NCBI GenBank assembly: GCA_022560025.1
Contig: JAFISE010000120.1
Span: 1-64,000 of the forward strand
Length of the DNA: 64,000 bases
DNA from: Stagonosporopsis chrysanthemi
Taxonomy: Eukaryota; Ascomycota; Dothideomycetes; Pleosporales; Didymellaceae
Direction of reading: 5' to 3'
The notes under the pieces were generated by a model. It made no database searches. It saw only the letters and a list, made by a program, of their open reading frames with translations, and was not told the DNA's origin. The translations under genes were made by a program, and so were the position numbers. Shown here piece by piece: positions 33,921 through 47,131 of this stretch; within the stretch, counting starts at the first letter, position 1, and each line of letters opens with the position of its first letter.

Positions 33921-35596
33921 ATGGCTCTGACGGGCAACTGCACCGCTGCTTCTCTACCATTCCCTACCATCTTTGGAGCCGAAGTTCTCTCAGTTGAAGC
34001 CAACCTTGTACAGAACTACACAAGCACAGTTGTATTCCCCGATCCGAACAATGGTGATTTACCACTCAACCCCATCAACTTCTGCAATGTCACTGTGGTA
34101 CATACCCACCCAGGCCAAAACGACACATTGCGAACTCAAGTCTGGCTGCCTTTGCCTTCTGAGTGGAACGGACGTCTAAAGATGATCGGTGGCGGCGGCT
34201 GGGTTGCCGGCTACACTACTTTCGGATTCTCATCATCGACTGCAGCGGTGTTTACTGGCTACGCAACCTCAACCGTGGACGGTGGCGTAGGCTCAGATTC
34301 GTATTCACCGGAAACCTGGGCATTGACGAGCGATGGAAACGTCGACTATTACGCACTCCAAAATTTCGCGTACAAAGGCATACACGACGGCGCACTAATA
34401 ACAAAAAGTGTTATCGATAGCTACTATGGTCGCCCGGCATCTTACTCGTACTGGAGTGGATGTTCTGGAGGTGGAAGGCAGGGGTATGTGTTTGCCCAAA
34501 GGTACCCAGAGGTGTTTGACGGCATTGCGGCAGCGGCACCAGCAATTTACTGGCCCGAGTTCTTCCACGCATCCGCTTATCTTAGCCAAGTCGTCAACGA
34601 GCTTGGCGAAACACCTCACGCTTGTGAGTTCGACACGTTCCTGCAGGCCGTTATCGCAGCATGTGACGGTCTTGATGGCCTTGTCGATGGTGTTATTTCA
34701 TACCCAGACCTTTGCTCCTTCGACCCCTACACGCTTGTCGGCAGCCCAGCAGATTGCAGCCCACCGGGCCCATCAACAATCTCTCGCGCTGCAGCCGTAG
34801 CAGTTGGTGCTCTTTGGCATGGCGTGCGAACGAGCAATGGTTCTCTGCTGTGGCCCACTGCTGGATACGAGGCCAATCTTACCAGTAGCATACTTCTGAA
34901 TACTACTTGCGCAGGGGCTGTTAACTGCACTGCTGATCAGAACACGCTGTTCACAAGCTTTATTCGCTTTTTCTCAGCTAAAGATGGAGACTACGACGTT
35001 GAGAGTATGACCCGGGAGGAATTTGTACATTCTTTCCGCGCATCGGTCCGCGAATATTCTTCCATAATTGGGATGAGTTCACCAGATCTGACCGGACTCC
35101 GAGAGTCAGGACACAAGCTGCTCACATGGCATGGCCTCGTAAGTCACTCGATTTCGCATCTCAGATCCACTCTTCCCCAACTATCCCCCGCGCAATCATT
35201 TCATGTCCGTATCTCTTCTTTCCAACTCTCGGAGACTACTTCCCATAATGCCTATACTGAACCCACCCCCTCCAGGCAGATGATCTCATACCCTATGGCA
35301 ATACACGCCTCTACTATGATGCCGTCGCGCGCCTCGATCCTACCGTCCAATCATACTACCGCGTTTTCGAAGCGCCAGGCATCGCTCACTGCTTAGGTGG
35401 AGTTGGAGGAAAGCCAAACGGTGCTTTTGATGCGCTTGTTGCTTGGGTTGAGAATGGCACTGTGCCGGAGTCATTGGTGGGGACGAACCCACAGAACCAG
35501 ACAAACCTACTGTGTCCATATCCGAAGAAGGCCGCCTTCAAGGGTAAGAGCTCTGACTTCAGTGCAGAGGATTTTGAATGCAGCTATCAGATTTAA
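33921..35596 (+). CDS. Tannase / feruloyl esterase family protein
   Basis: Enzymes of this family hydrolyse ester bonds of plant phenolics such as gallate, ferulate or chlorogenate. Two exons, 33921-35138 and 35276-35596, joined over a 137 base intron, give 512 residues. The catalytic set of the family is complete: GCSGGG with the nucleophile Ser about 182, Asp in ADDLIPYGN (about 408-409, right at the start of exon 2) and His 444 in GIAHCLGG. The Cys next to Ser (181) and His (445) form the family's typical CS-D-HC bond. Several N-glycosylation sites and many Cys suggest a secreted fold, but the frame starts at ALTGNCTAASLPFP with no signal peptide. Either it is cytosolic or a short upstream exon was missed. 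It is the first intact gene right of the RIP island. Confidence 0.9.
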
Positions 35597-36269
35597 GGAA
35601 GGGAATATGACAAAACGGACCTCTGTGCGGTACAGTGAAAGGGCAATAGCACAAGGCTTTTCACCAATCCCTGCTAACAGATCAGTATCCGAGACTCTGT
35701 TGTCTGTTGTCGTACCTCCTTCAGGATCGTGTGGTAGTCCACTGCGCGTGCGGCGTTATTCTTAGCGCGAAATGTCGGTTGCGCCATGGGAGAAGTATTT
35801 GGCAATAGTCACTGTCTTTCACATCTTTAAATTGGCATCAATTCGTGTTGAGTCCTTGGGATCATGTGCTATTATCAAGACACCGGTCGTTTCTCCACCC
35901 GAACGACCTGTAAGCCCTTCTGACTTAATGCAAGACCTCACAATTTGCCTCTGATTCCCAAGAGCATCAATGACCTGCCGTACCAAAGATGCCTCCCTAG
36001 TTAGATGCCAATCATGTGCCTGACTGCGCTTCACTCGATCACTGTGTCTCTGGAATGTTGTATATCAAAACATGATATTATGTATGCCTGACCGATCGTC
36101 TTCAGAGTTTACTTGGGCCTAATAGTAATAAGAAAACCTCTTGCGGACTAGCCGCATATGTGTGTGCGTGTGCGTGTGTGGGATCAACAAGGCAAGTAGG
36201 CAAATGCTGCGATTGAGCATCGCTTGCCGTTACTGCCAGAGCAGAGCAGAGGTTACGACGATGACTCTC
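35597..36269. other. Intergenic, with GT microsatellite
   Basis: No gene supported between the convergent esterase and RTA1-like genes. A short TG/CG repeat lies at about 36,159-36,180. Confidence 0.45.
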
Positions 36270-37488
36270 CTACATCAAGCCCCTTTCTTCCAGGACATTT
36301 GGCATCCGGTCCTTGATAATGAATACCCGCCTCGTGCTGGGTGTACTCAGTGTCCTTTTGAGACGCTTTCCGATATAACCCTTCTCGCCCCACAGCCTGA
36401 ACGGATCGAGCAGCGCAGCAAACACGCTGCGCCTATTCGCTTGCTGTTCGAGTCTAACAAGCTCAAGTTCCTCATCAGTCATGTCCCAAAACTTGGTGTG
36501 CTTGTCTTTACCCCTGAAAAGGCCCCAGAGATCCAATGGATCGAAGATGGTGACTGGCCACGGCCGATCGTCATCCCACCCCGGCCCTTGACGCTCCGTG
36601 ACCCCATCTTTGGCGAGAAACGTCCCGTTCGAGGCTGGTAACCGCTTTCCCGGATGAAACGCATTGAGCAGCGCTGTATTGACAAACATGATCACCGCTT
36701 CGAAGATCCAGAAGTACACTTCGTTCTTGTAGATACTCGAATTCCATCCCAGTACGTACTCTACAAGGCGGTAGATGCACCGTACTGTTACGATAGTAGC
36801 AGATGCGTACAGCACGTACAGAACTACCCTTGTTTCATGCTTCAGCACCCTTGTCCGAGCTGCACTGCGATGAAACAGCGCAGCCAGAATTCCAAACCCT
36901 GCAAACAAGGCGCACTGCAGACTCAGGCTCGCCAGCACCATATTTGCGCCCGCCTGCCGCTGTGCGTCTGTCATACTGCTATTGGCCATGCGCCATGCGC
37001 CATTTCCGATCAGGATCTCGCATACTGCGTCCAACCCGATGAAGGTTGTCGCTACCCTTCCGGGGTGCATGGGCGCCAGATAAGGCATGTAGTAGAGCAG
37101 CCGGGCTAGCACGAAGTAGTTTATCAGTGCGTAGATGGGAGGGCCGGACATGATCAGTACGGTAGAGGCGATGAGTGTGCCCAGATTGGAGGTGTTGTAT
37201 GCACCGATGAGGCGCATGGAGAAGCCACATATCATGAGGAGGGCGGCCCAGGGCAGGAGGAGAGTGGTGCGCCAAGATCTGTATTTACTGGATTCTCGAT
37301 CAGTTGAAATGGCCATATTTCGAAAGCATGAAGCTCGGAGGGGGAATCGAAAGCTTGGACAAGTCTTACATGGTTTGATAGGCATGCAAGGCTCCCGAAA
37401 GGAAGAACAGGACAATGAAGATAATTGGAGCAGCTTTGTTGGGCGCGTAGTACCACACGCTGCCAGGTGAGTAGTCGCCCGTGCCCAT
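36270..37488 (-). CDS. RTA1-like family seven-helix membrane protein
   Basis: Exons 37488-37370 and 37278-36270, with a 91 base intron, give 375 residues. Family features: MGTGDYSPGSVWYYAPNKAA at the N-terminus, AAPIIFIVLFFLSGALHAYQT as helix 1, then LLLPWAALLMICGFSMRLIG, IYALINYFVLARLLYYMPYL, TTFIGLDAVCEILIGNGA, and the conserved end FWIFEAVIMFVNTALLNAFHPGK. About seven hydrophobic segments are visible, followed by a cytosolic C-terminal tail of about 120 residues. Yeast relatives (Rta1, Rsb1, Rta2) are lipid-translocating exporters or stress and azole-resistance factors in the plasma membrane; the substrate here is unknown. The first exon was chosen because it restores the conserved N-terminus with a consensus GTAAGA donor. 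Convergent with the esterase gene. Confidence 0.9.
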
Positions 37489-38244
37489 CTTGGCGACCAA
37501 CAAAGTGACAGGTGTATGAGGCTGTGATCGAATGTTTTGAAGCGAAGAAAGTAGGATTGGATGAACGAGATATGAAATAGAAGGAATTCACGCTGACATC
37601 CTGGTTTACCACAGCGCGCCGTCCCTAGGCTGTACTTAAATAATGTTTGAAAGAAGCAAAGCGGAGCAGATATGGAGGTTCAAACGTCAGTAAGGCAGAA
37701 CCTAAGGTGTGAGGAAGCCTTGTGGAGGCGGTGTACGGGATGCGAAGATGATCGCGAAAATCAGGCTGACTTCTTCACAGAAAAGAACAGAGGGCGAAAT
37801 CCATAACTTGATTGGCCCTGTGAAGATAACAACGCCCTACAGATAGCCGAATGCGAAGAATGCGACGCATTCAGGCTCAAGTGTGCTGTTACAACAGGCC
37901 AACGGAGCGGCACACATCTCGCGCATTCATCTTGTGCTCATCCCGGATCGACAGGTTCTTGTCTGACCGGTCGCATAGAAGGCCAAAATAAGCGAAACAA
38001 GTTCTCATTCGGGATGAAAGCAGGCGTGGGTGTAGGCTGACTGATCGGGGTCGTGGCTGTGCTGGGAAGCAGAAAGGGTGCCGATGCTTCTTATCGATAA
38101 GCGAAGCGAGTGATTAGGGCCGATCCGCGGCCGCCCGAGCCAAATGGCAACGTTCACTCACCACGAGACCGAACGCGTGAAGCGTAACCGCATCGCTCTC
38201 TGTCCAACAACCCTAAAACTCTATCATCCCTTTGCACGTGTTTC
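37489..38244. other. Divergent intergenic region
   Basis: Lies between the starts of the RTA1-like gene and the TRAPP subunit gene; no gene or repeat recognised. Presumably contains both promoters. Confidence 0.45.
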
Positions 38245-41200
38245 ATGAGCGTGGCTGAAGATGTGGCACCACCCTTAGGTGCTCCGGATGATGAACCTAG
38301 GCCACAGCAACACGAAGCTGCGGTGATGGCTGAGCTGTCTAGCTCCAAGGTCACGGGTATGGACCCTTGCTCCGATACGGCGCACGAACGCTGTGCTGAC
38401 CAGCATAGTCGAGTACCACGACCCTTCTGGCGTGTTTTCGTTGATTCAGGAAGACTTAGCTGCTCGACTGCCACTTCGAAACCTGCATTGGAAAGCACCA
38501 ACAAGGCCTCTTAGATCCATTGACTCTCTCCATGTAGATCTTGTGCCCAGCAACGAGTCTGCACAAGATGCTAGTGCCGAGAAGGAGAGAAGGCATCAGA
38601 TACCAGGTCTGCGCCGAACGCCATACCTAAAGGTGTTTCTTTTACGATGCGATGATTCAGAAGCGTACAAAGGTGCAGCACGTAAACAGTTGCGTGAGTG
38701 GATGAAAGACCATACTCCGCCAGCCCAGAGCAGTTCGGCCACTACACAAGAGAATCACGATGCCTACGAATGGATGATCGTTCACGTTGTTCTGCCAAAC
38801 ACGCCTGCGGCGAGTCAGCCTCGTGGCTCTGGAAGTGCTGCTACTGGAGACAAAGAGAAGACCGGTGCAACTTCAGTCTTCAAAAGAACGTCAACAACTA
38901 TACTCGAGAAGATCCGTGCAGATTTCAACATCGCTTCAAAGTCAGCACCCGATCGAGTGGCGCAAGTACGGCTGAAGAAGGAACGTGTACCCCCGCAGAT
39001 GTTGCCGGCTGCGACTGCAGCCACTTCACAAGCCGCTCCTGAAACTCTGCAAGAGTACGATGGTGCTTGGAATGATGTGATAACAAAGTTCAAGACGCTT
39101 ATTTTGTCCTCTTTCGATCTCCGAGTCAGCCAGTATGAAGACGATATCCGTAAAAATGATGCGCAACGCTCTTTGCCGGGCTGGAACTTCAACACGTTCT
39201 TTGTACTGAAAGAAGGGCTTGCGCGAGGCTTCGAGAGCGCAGGTCTTATCGACGATGCGCTGCTTGGATACGATGAGTTGTCCATTGGTCTTGATACCAT
39301 CCTTCAAGATCAAGCCAACGACGGCAGCGCGCTGCAGATGCTGAGTCACTCTGAGGAACTATATCAGCAAGCCACCAAAGTGTTGGAGCAGGCACAAGGT
39401 GACGATTCTGGCGGCGAGGGCTACATACAGTTCCACAACGACAAACCCATTGACGCCACTAGAAAGGATTACAGAGGTCTCATCTTGGCTAACAACATCT
39501 CAATCTTCGAGTTTAGAGTGTACATTTTCGCTCGTCAGATGTCGATCCTTCTTAGGATGGGTAATTCCCAATCAGCCCGCGCAGATCTAGCGCATAAGCT
39601 CCAACCACGACCAAATGCCAGTGTTACGCAGAAGTCAATGGATGACAGCCATCTTGGAACGAGATCGAGCGGCGAACCTGCTGACACTGAAGATCTTCTT
39701 TCGCTCGCTGAGCTCTGTACCCGCGCGCTCAACTTCATCACATTCGCAGGGCGGCTACTACGCGAAGATCTGGTAAACGGGTGAGACGAATGTGCTGCTC
39801 TCAATTGGCATTGCTGACGTTTTAAATAGTGCAAAGGCTCACGAAACTAGTCTACCGGAGCAGCTGGTAGACAACGTGGTGCGATCATGGACATTCTCGG
39901 CGCTTGATCAAGTGCTGCGTGAGACCTCGACATCCTCGTTGCCTTTCACTAGATACGCCAAGGATGCAAGTACGAGTTCTCCTAGCAAGAGTCTCTCCTT
40001 CAATGGCCGCAGTAAAGAGCAGAAGATGAGTGTACCTGAACCGAAGACTATGATACATCCAGCTCGATCATCCTCTCGCTCTGGCTCGACCGACCCTCCT
40101 TATCTTCAGCCAAGCACAACTGGCCAGGTGGTGTACGAAAATGGACAATATCAGGACCGTCCTTCTCCTAGTCAGCCCAGCATGATCAATCAATCGAAGA
40201 ATGGCTTGATGGACTTAGCTGGACAAAGGGCACAATTGATTGGGATACAAAGAAGATTGCTCGAGCATGTGGGCAAGGCATTAGGTTGGGCCGTGGGATG
40301 GGCTGCGATCCTTCCGTCCCTGAGCCAAAGCGAAGACTTTTCCGAAATAAACCTTGATGACGAAGAGGAAGATGAAGAAGCTGTAGAGGGAACATCAGAC
40401 GCCAAAGACACAGCCAAGCCCGCACATGCTACAGCTGGCATCTCTGCTAAAGCCCTTGTTAGTGCTTCAGCATCTACTGATCATTTTCGACAGTTCTATG
40501 AGTTGCTCAGCGATCAGATTTTTCAGCACTACCGCGCCGCTGGACAAGTGAAGTCTGCCGAAAGCATCACTGGCGACTTGGCGGCTCTCCGATACGAGCT
40601 TGGAGACTTTCGGGCGGCAGCCATGTATTTTGGCAGCATGGCGGGTATCACAAACAAGGGCTCACCCGACGCAAGTCTTTCGCTATTCGCAAAGAGCAGA
40701 TGGAACACCGTTGTGGCCACTATGTTGAAGATGTACGCTCGCTGCCTGAAGAAGCTAAATCGCAAAGATGAGTACATCAGGACACTACTTGATTTACTTG
40801 CCAGATCTGCCGCGAGCAGAATCTCCTTTAGCAGTGCATCAAAGCAAGCCAGCGATAATGTGGTCTCGCATGTGTCACCGGACTGGCTTAACGATGACAG
40901 AGTTGATACAGGTGGCGTGTTCAATGAGCTTGTCAGCTACTCACAACAACTTCCGTACGATGTATCGGTTCAGATGGCGGAATACTTCACAGACATCACT
41001 GTCGAACCATTTCTCCGACACTACGAAGACAGAGATGGCTTTCAGCTCCGCCTCCAATTCAGACACATTCTTGAAGATGAGGTTGAAATTCGAGCAGCTA
41101 AGATCAGGCTAGTTTCCGCTACCTCAACTACTGCCAAAGATATTTGGTTGGAAAGCCCAGAGGCTCTGACCGTCAAGAAGGGGATGACTCGTGTATGGTT

Positions 41201-43059
41201 GGGTTGCAATGTAGGTTATACTGTTTGGTGTTCTTCCATTCCTACTAATGAAGCACAGGTAAACACAACTGGTCCCTACACGGTTGATAAGATCGTCTTG
41301 GAAGCGAATCGAGTTGCATTCGTGCATGAGCCAGTGACTAAAACAGAAGCCCCAACCCCTCTCGGGATCATCGCTTCAGCGTCAGTGACCTCTCTCAAAG
41401 CCGCAAAGAAAGCCCGTGTACAATGCTTTCCTCGCGCCGACGCGCTTGACGCACGCGTCTATTTGTCCCATTTTATACACATCGATAAGCCCCGGCACAT
41501 CGAGATCTCCTGCTCAACAGGCGCGAATGAGATTGAGCGAGCAGAGATTAGGCTCAAGTCTGCTTCAGCTGGCTTACGCTTGCGCACTGCCGATGCAAGG
41601 GTGGAGTCGGAAGACGGCATAATCGAAGGTAACCAGAAGCCTGGTGTGATCTCCGTTGGTGCTTTGTCGGCCGACTTCACCATCACCCTGAAGATTCCCT
41701 ATGATATTGAAACGATCCTCCAAGACCTCGCAATCAAGGCTGAGATCGATTACCACACAACAAGGGGCCAGTGCCAGTACTTCTCATCGTTCACCATTCC
41801 AGTTGAGCTGCCGCTGGATGTAAATGTACACGATCATTTCAAGAGCAAGTCGCTTTTCTCAAAGTTCAACATCAAGACTGCGAATCAAGTCCCGCTGGAG
41901 CTCCTGGATGTCAGCCTAGAAGGATCTGAGGAGTTTGATGTTTATGCGCCGACGAGGTCGAAGCAACATCTGCACGTCTTTCCCAGGCAACCAGTGGCGG
42001 TAACGTATAAGATCACCAACAAAAACACCGATGTTGCCAACCAAGCGACAAAACCTCCGTCCAAAACGGGCAGCTTAGCTCTCGCGGTAGAGTATCGCTG
42101 CCTTAACGAGGACGTGCTCGATCGATTAAGAGCACACTTCGCTGCTGCTGTGAAATACAGCCCTGTTGCACATCTCGGCCGGTTGCTACTAGCGGCTTAT
42201 GTTACACGGGCAGAACAGAAGGTCATACCATACCAATATGAGAGGATTGCCTTGCTCGACAGAGTTGACTCAGGTGCCTTCGAGGACACAGATTGGGCAG
42301 AGTTTTTGGACAGCATACCGCAGCCTACCCGTAAAGAGGCACGCTCGTGGCTGCAGACTTGGATGAAGGTAAATTGGTCATGCCTGCTTGTACAATTGGT
42401 ATACTGACGCTAGCGTACAGGACAATAAAACCATCCACCTACCAAAAAGCAGTTCGGCGTCTCCTCCGTCTAATGTTGCCCCTCTTTCACCACAGCCGCC
42501 TCGACGCATAATTATCACCGTCTCTATTCCCCAGACGCACATCCTACACACTGCGTCACTCCGCTTCTCACCTAATTTTCTCAACTCGGATATTGCAACA
42601 ATCGGCCAGCCCCTACACGCAACCCTCCGGATCTCGCACACTCGCCGCTGGGCTTCAACTGCGTCACTAGTTACCGCTGCAAACCTCTTAGCTGCTGCAG
42701 ATCCGATCGACTTCGTATATACTCTTGACGCGGCACCAGACCAATGGCTAGTTGCCGGCGCGCGGCGCGCAAACTTCAGTGCCACGGAGGATGAGAGAAA
42801 GGAGTTTTCCATTATGCTCATCCCGCTGAAAGCCGGCAATGCGTTGTTGCCGGGCGTAGATATCCGGGCGCGTATCAAACCACGGGACAAGGAGGACGTG
42901 AACAGCGAAGAAGAGGTGTTGAACTGCGAGACGGATTATCTAAATTTCGGGGAGAGCATCGTGGTTGTACCAGATGTCAAGAGCAGTACAGTAGGCGTGG
43001 GTGAGATGAGTCTGGGCAGTCCAAGGAGTGTTGTTTGGCTAGAGGGTACAGGTCAGTGA
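38245..43059 (+). CDS. trs130: TRAPPII complex subunit Trs130 / TRAPPC10
   Basis: Trs130/TRAPPC10 is a large TRAPPII subunit, part of the exchange factor for Ypt31/32-Rab11 GTPases at the trans-Golgi. Exons 38245-38356, 38409-39780, 39830-42368 and 42421-43059 restore frame exactly (introns of 52, 49 and 52 bases) and give 1553 residues. A further probable 48 base intron at 41211-41258 (GTAGGT...GCACAG) is in frame with no stop; removing it gives 1537. The N-terminal part (SSKVT-VEYHDPSGVF, LPLRNLHWKAPTRPLRSIDSLHVDLVP, PYLKVFLLRC) and SFDLRVSQYEDDIRK...LPGWNFNTFFVLKEGLA match the family. An acidic run sits near 40355-40395 (DDEEEDEEAVEG). The last exon has the beta-rich C-terminal domain (DFVYTLDAAPDQWLVAGARR). 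The start is the only Met before exon 2. Confidence in identity is high; the optional intron is uncertain. Confidence 0.9.
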
Positions 43060-43986
43060 GTGCTTGCTGGAGGGTGTTGAAAGGATGATAGCCAACTTTA
43101 GTTCACATACACAGCACATATGAGAGAGTTTAAACCGTCTTGATCCAGAATCAACAACGATTGTGTTCCTCTGCCACACTTACTGCCACACTTACTGCCA
43201 CACTTACACCTAGGATCACACGTTGTTTTAGAAGATCAGTGGAACAATGGTAGAGTTGGCTTCGGAAGAGTCCAAATGATACGCCATGTCTACAAGAAAC
43301 AGCCACCTTCAACTCCCATTGCAATCACGTCCTCCACCACGCTGAACGCTGAACAAGCCGTCTTGTTCTATTACATGTGCCTTCATGCAAAGTTCAAAAG
43401 CGACCTTCTCATGGCCTCCGTAAGCTCGTCGCTGAACTGCCATCTTCGCTGCGGCTCCGCTGTTCAACTCTTAAGGGCGTCCGTTTCGACTGTTGCATTT
43501 AGCAAGATAATGACATTGAACTTGTGAAGCAGCCAATCAAACAATGTGACTCACACCTCGTAGTTTCATCGGCTCCAAGCCCGAAGTAAGAAGTACAGCC
43601 GCTCGGCCAGGACGCGAGGTTGCGAACTATCACACCATGCCAAGGCCGCCACCCCGCACCTTGCATTGGGCGGGGGAGGCTTGTCACATCCACTTTCTTC
43701 CTGTTACAGTCTTGACCATCTCGGCAATAGCTCCCACGGGCATCGGGCAAATGAGTGTTCAGGTACACACAATGCGCCAGTTTCTCCGTCCGCCAACTCG
43801 GAAGATGATGCCCGATAGCATTTAACCCGATCCCACGCACCAGCGCAGATCATGGTGCTGTTCAGGAAATACAGCCGTTAGCAAGCTTGCGCATTGCGAC
43901 ATGATCGAGCAGGTATCTTGCAAGGCAAATGTTCAAAAGGTATAATGCTTCTGGGGCTCACAAGCTACCGTACTCTAATCTTGACA
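43060..43986. other. Intergenic, with short tandem repeat
   Basis: No gene supported. CTTACTGCCACA is repeated three times at about 43,170-43,208. A TATAAT at 43,941 lies 46 bases before the beta-galactosidase start. Confidence 0.45.
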
Positions 43987-46674
43987 ATGTCGTTCCTCTC
44001 ACGGTGTGGCACGGTCCTGTTGGCACTCCTCATGGTGTGCAAAATCCACTCTTCAGACGCAGCTGTCACCATCAGACCTCGTGCTGATGCTGAAGGGCGA
44101 AAACGCATCAGCCTCAACGATGAATGGCGCTTCCAACGCTTCGTTGACAACCCAGATGGCCTCTCATACGACGTATTGAAACCCTGGATCCTTCCTGCTG
44201 CCAATCCTTACCTCAGCGGAACGAAGTATGAGCGACCGTCCGAGCCCGGACCCGGAGGCAACATTACATACGTCCAACCAAGCTTCGACGATGCTGCTTG
44301 GGAGGCAGTCAACCTGCCCCATGACTGGGCTGCCACTGGAGAATTCGATTTCTCTAAAAACGTCCCTGGCGGTACAGGACGCTTGCCCATCAGTGGTATT
44401 GGGTGGTATCGCAAGACTTTATCTGTGGACGAAGAGACGATCCTATCCGGGAAATCTCTCTACTTGGACATCGATGGCGCGATGGCGTACGCCACTGCAT
44501 GGCTGAATGGCCAGCTTGTCGGTGGCTGGCCCTATCCCTACAATTCTTTCCGTCTCGACCTCACTCCCTATGCGAAGGCTGGCGAAAACATCCTTGCAAT
44601 CCGGGTTGACAATGCACCAGGGTCGGCAAGGTGGTATCCCGGAGCGGGCATCTACCGCAACACATGGCTGGTGACCACCAATGCTGTCCATGTTGGCTAC
44701 CACGGCAGCTACATCACGACCCCCACCATTTCTGCTGAGCAGGCATCTATTCAACTGAAGATCGAAATTGAAAACAAAGGCAACTCAAGTCAAACTGTGC
44801 AAGTCTCGACCGATATTTTTGAGCTCGATTCAGGGTCAAGGAAGGCCTCAGGTTCTGCTGTTTCGAAGATCTCAGCTTCTACAGCAACTCTGTCTGGTGG
44901 ATCAAAACAGTCTGTCAACGGCTCTACTACTGTCATAAGCCCTAAACTTTGGGGGCCGGCACCCAAGCAAACACCCAACGAGTACATTGCTGTCACGACA
45001 ATCTCGAGCAACGGTACGACCTTGGACACGTACGAAACGCCTTTTGGAATTCGCACAGTTAAGTATGACCCAAACCAGGGTGTCCTGATCAACGGTGTGC
45101 ATGTACCAGTCTATGGTTCCTGCAACCACCACGATCTCGGATCTCTCGGTGCGGCCTTCAACTACCGTGCCGCAGAGCGTCAGATCGAGATGCTGCAAGA
45201 GATGGGAAACAACGCACTAAGAACTTCGCACAACCCGCCGGCACCGGAGTGGCTCGAGCTTGCTGACCGTTTGGGTCTCATGGTCATGGATGAAATTTTC
45301 GATACATGGAACTATGCCAAGGTCGAGAACGACTTCCACTTGATCTTCCCTGATTGGTCTGAAGCCGACCTTCGCTCTTTCATCCGTCGCGACCGTAACC
45401 ATCCATCCATCATCTCTTGGAGTATTGGTAACGAGCTTGCTGAGCAGTCAAACTCCACAGGAACTGCTACCACCAAGAGGCTGCAAGATATCGTACACGA
45501 GGAAGATCCTACCAAGCAGGTCACGGTTGGAATGAACAACGCTAGTCCCAACACCGGGCTGGCCGCAGAGATCGATATCATTGGTCTCAACTATCAGGGC
45601 GAGGGCAAAGGCAACGCAAACTCTGGTTCGTTCGCTGCCTTCCACAGCAAATTCCCAAACAAGATGATATGGAGCACTGAATCCGCATCGACGATCAGCT
45701 CTCGTGGCGTGTATATCTTCCCAGTGACGCCGAACAAGAGCGCGATCGTTGGTGGAGGTCCCGGTCAGGGCGGAGACCCTATTAATCATCATGTGAGTGC
45801 GTATGAGCTGTACGCTCCCTCCTGGGCCGCTTCGCCAGACAAAGTGTTCGAGCAGCAGGATCGCAACCCATACGTGGCTGGCGAGTTTGTTTGGACCGGT
45901 TGGGACTATATTGGCGAACCCACGCCGTACGACAACTCGAGCCGCAGCTCATATTTCGGTATCATTGGTGAATACCTCTTTGGATAATCTCCCCACATGC
46001 ATCTTACTAACTCTGCGCCAGATCTGGCGGGCTTCAAAAAAGACCGCTTCTACCTCTACCAGGCCCGCTGGCGCCCTGATCTCGCACAGGCCCACATTCT
46101 TCCGCACTGGACCTGGCCTGATCGCGAAGGCAAAGTCACTCCTGTGCATGTCTTCACTTCTGGCGATGAGGCAGAGCTATTTGTGAACGGCAAGTCTGCT
46201 GGCCGCCAGAAGCGTGGACAGTACGACTACCGCCTGCGCTGGGACAACGTAACCTACACACCCGGCGAGATCAGCGTCAAGGCTTACAAGAATGGAGAAG
46301 AGTGGGCAACCGCTTCGCATCGCACCGTGGGCGCTGCGACTGCGCTCAATGTCACTGCTGATCGCACAACTATCGATGCTGACGGGAGGGACCTGTCGTT
46401 TATCACTGTTGCAGTTGTCGATGAGAACGGCGACACCGTCCCGCAGGCCGATAACGAAATCACTTTCTCGGTCGCATCTGGCCCCGGCGAGATCGTAAGT
46501 ACTGATAATGGTGATCCTCGTGACCCCACCCCGTTTCCGTCGAAGACGCGCAAGGCATTTAGTGGACTTGCTTTGGCGATCATTCGGGCGAAAGCAGGGT
46601 CGAGCGGAGAGATTGTGATCGAGGCAAAAGCCGAAGGATTGACGGTTGGAACAGTCACCGTGTCGGCGGCATAG
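43987..46674 (+). CDS. Secreted glycoside hydrolase family 2 beta-galactosidase
   Basis: GH2 enzymes release beta-linked galactose, glucuronic acid or mannose with retention of configuration. Exons 43987-45967 and 46022-46674 (54 base intron; GI-I-DLAGFKKDRFYLYQARW across the junction) give 877 residues. The N-terminus (MSFLSRCGTVLLALLMVCKI) is a signal peptide; an upstream in-frame Met at 43894 would bury it, so 43987 was chosen. Domain order: GH2 sugar-binding (RISLNDEWRFQRF, NLPHDWA, GIGWYRKTL), Ig-like sandwich, TIM barrel (NALRTSHNPPAPEWLELADR), DUF4982-like segment, and a C-terminal Ig/invasin-like domain (DADGRDLSFITVAVVDENGD). The acid/base is Glu 483 in SIGNELAEQ and the nucleophile is probably Glu 565 in IWSTESAS. 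Likely digests plant-derived galactosides outside the cell. Confidence 0.93.
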
Positions 46675-47131
46675 AGTTTGCTGGCCGCATAATGATCGGT
46701 CCTGTGCAGCTGAGCTTTACGGCGGAAGAGTGCTGCTCGAGTAGTTCAGCTAATGCATGTTTGTCGCAACCAGAACAAGGCAAAAATGTACACACAATCG
46801 AACCCTAGTTTCGTGCGATAATGTAGGCCTTCTCTGCTGCGACAGTCCTCAACACGTACTCCGCCATACTCAGGTGATTTAAAGGACAAAAGGTCGAACT
46901 GGAACCCCTCTGCTGTAGGCAGCGTGGTCAGTGACAACCGTGTTTGAAGAGGTATGGTAAATATGATGAGATTTCCTTTTTACTATGCGTGAACGAAGCG
47001 CAAAGAACGGGGTACATGACAATTCGAGGGGACTGAGTTGAAGAAAGTCATTTTCAAGTGGGTATTGTGCTGAAACCATGAACGCCATGCTGTGCTGCTG
47101 CAAGAACCTGTTATGCTTGCCGAGATGGCGC
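46675..47131. other. Intergenic region between convergent genes
   Basis: Nothing recognised; 3' UTRs of the beta-galactosidase and the following minus-strand gene are expected here. Confidence 0.45.
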
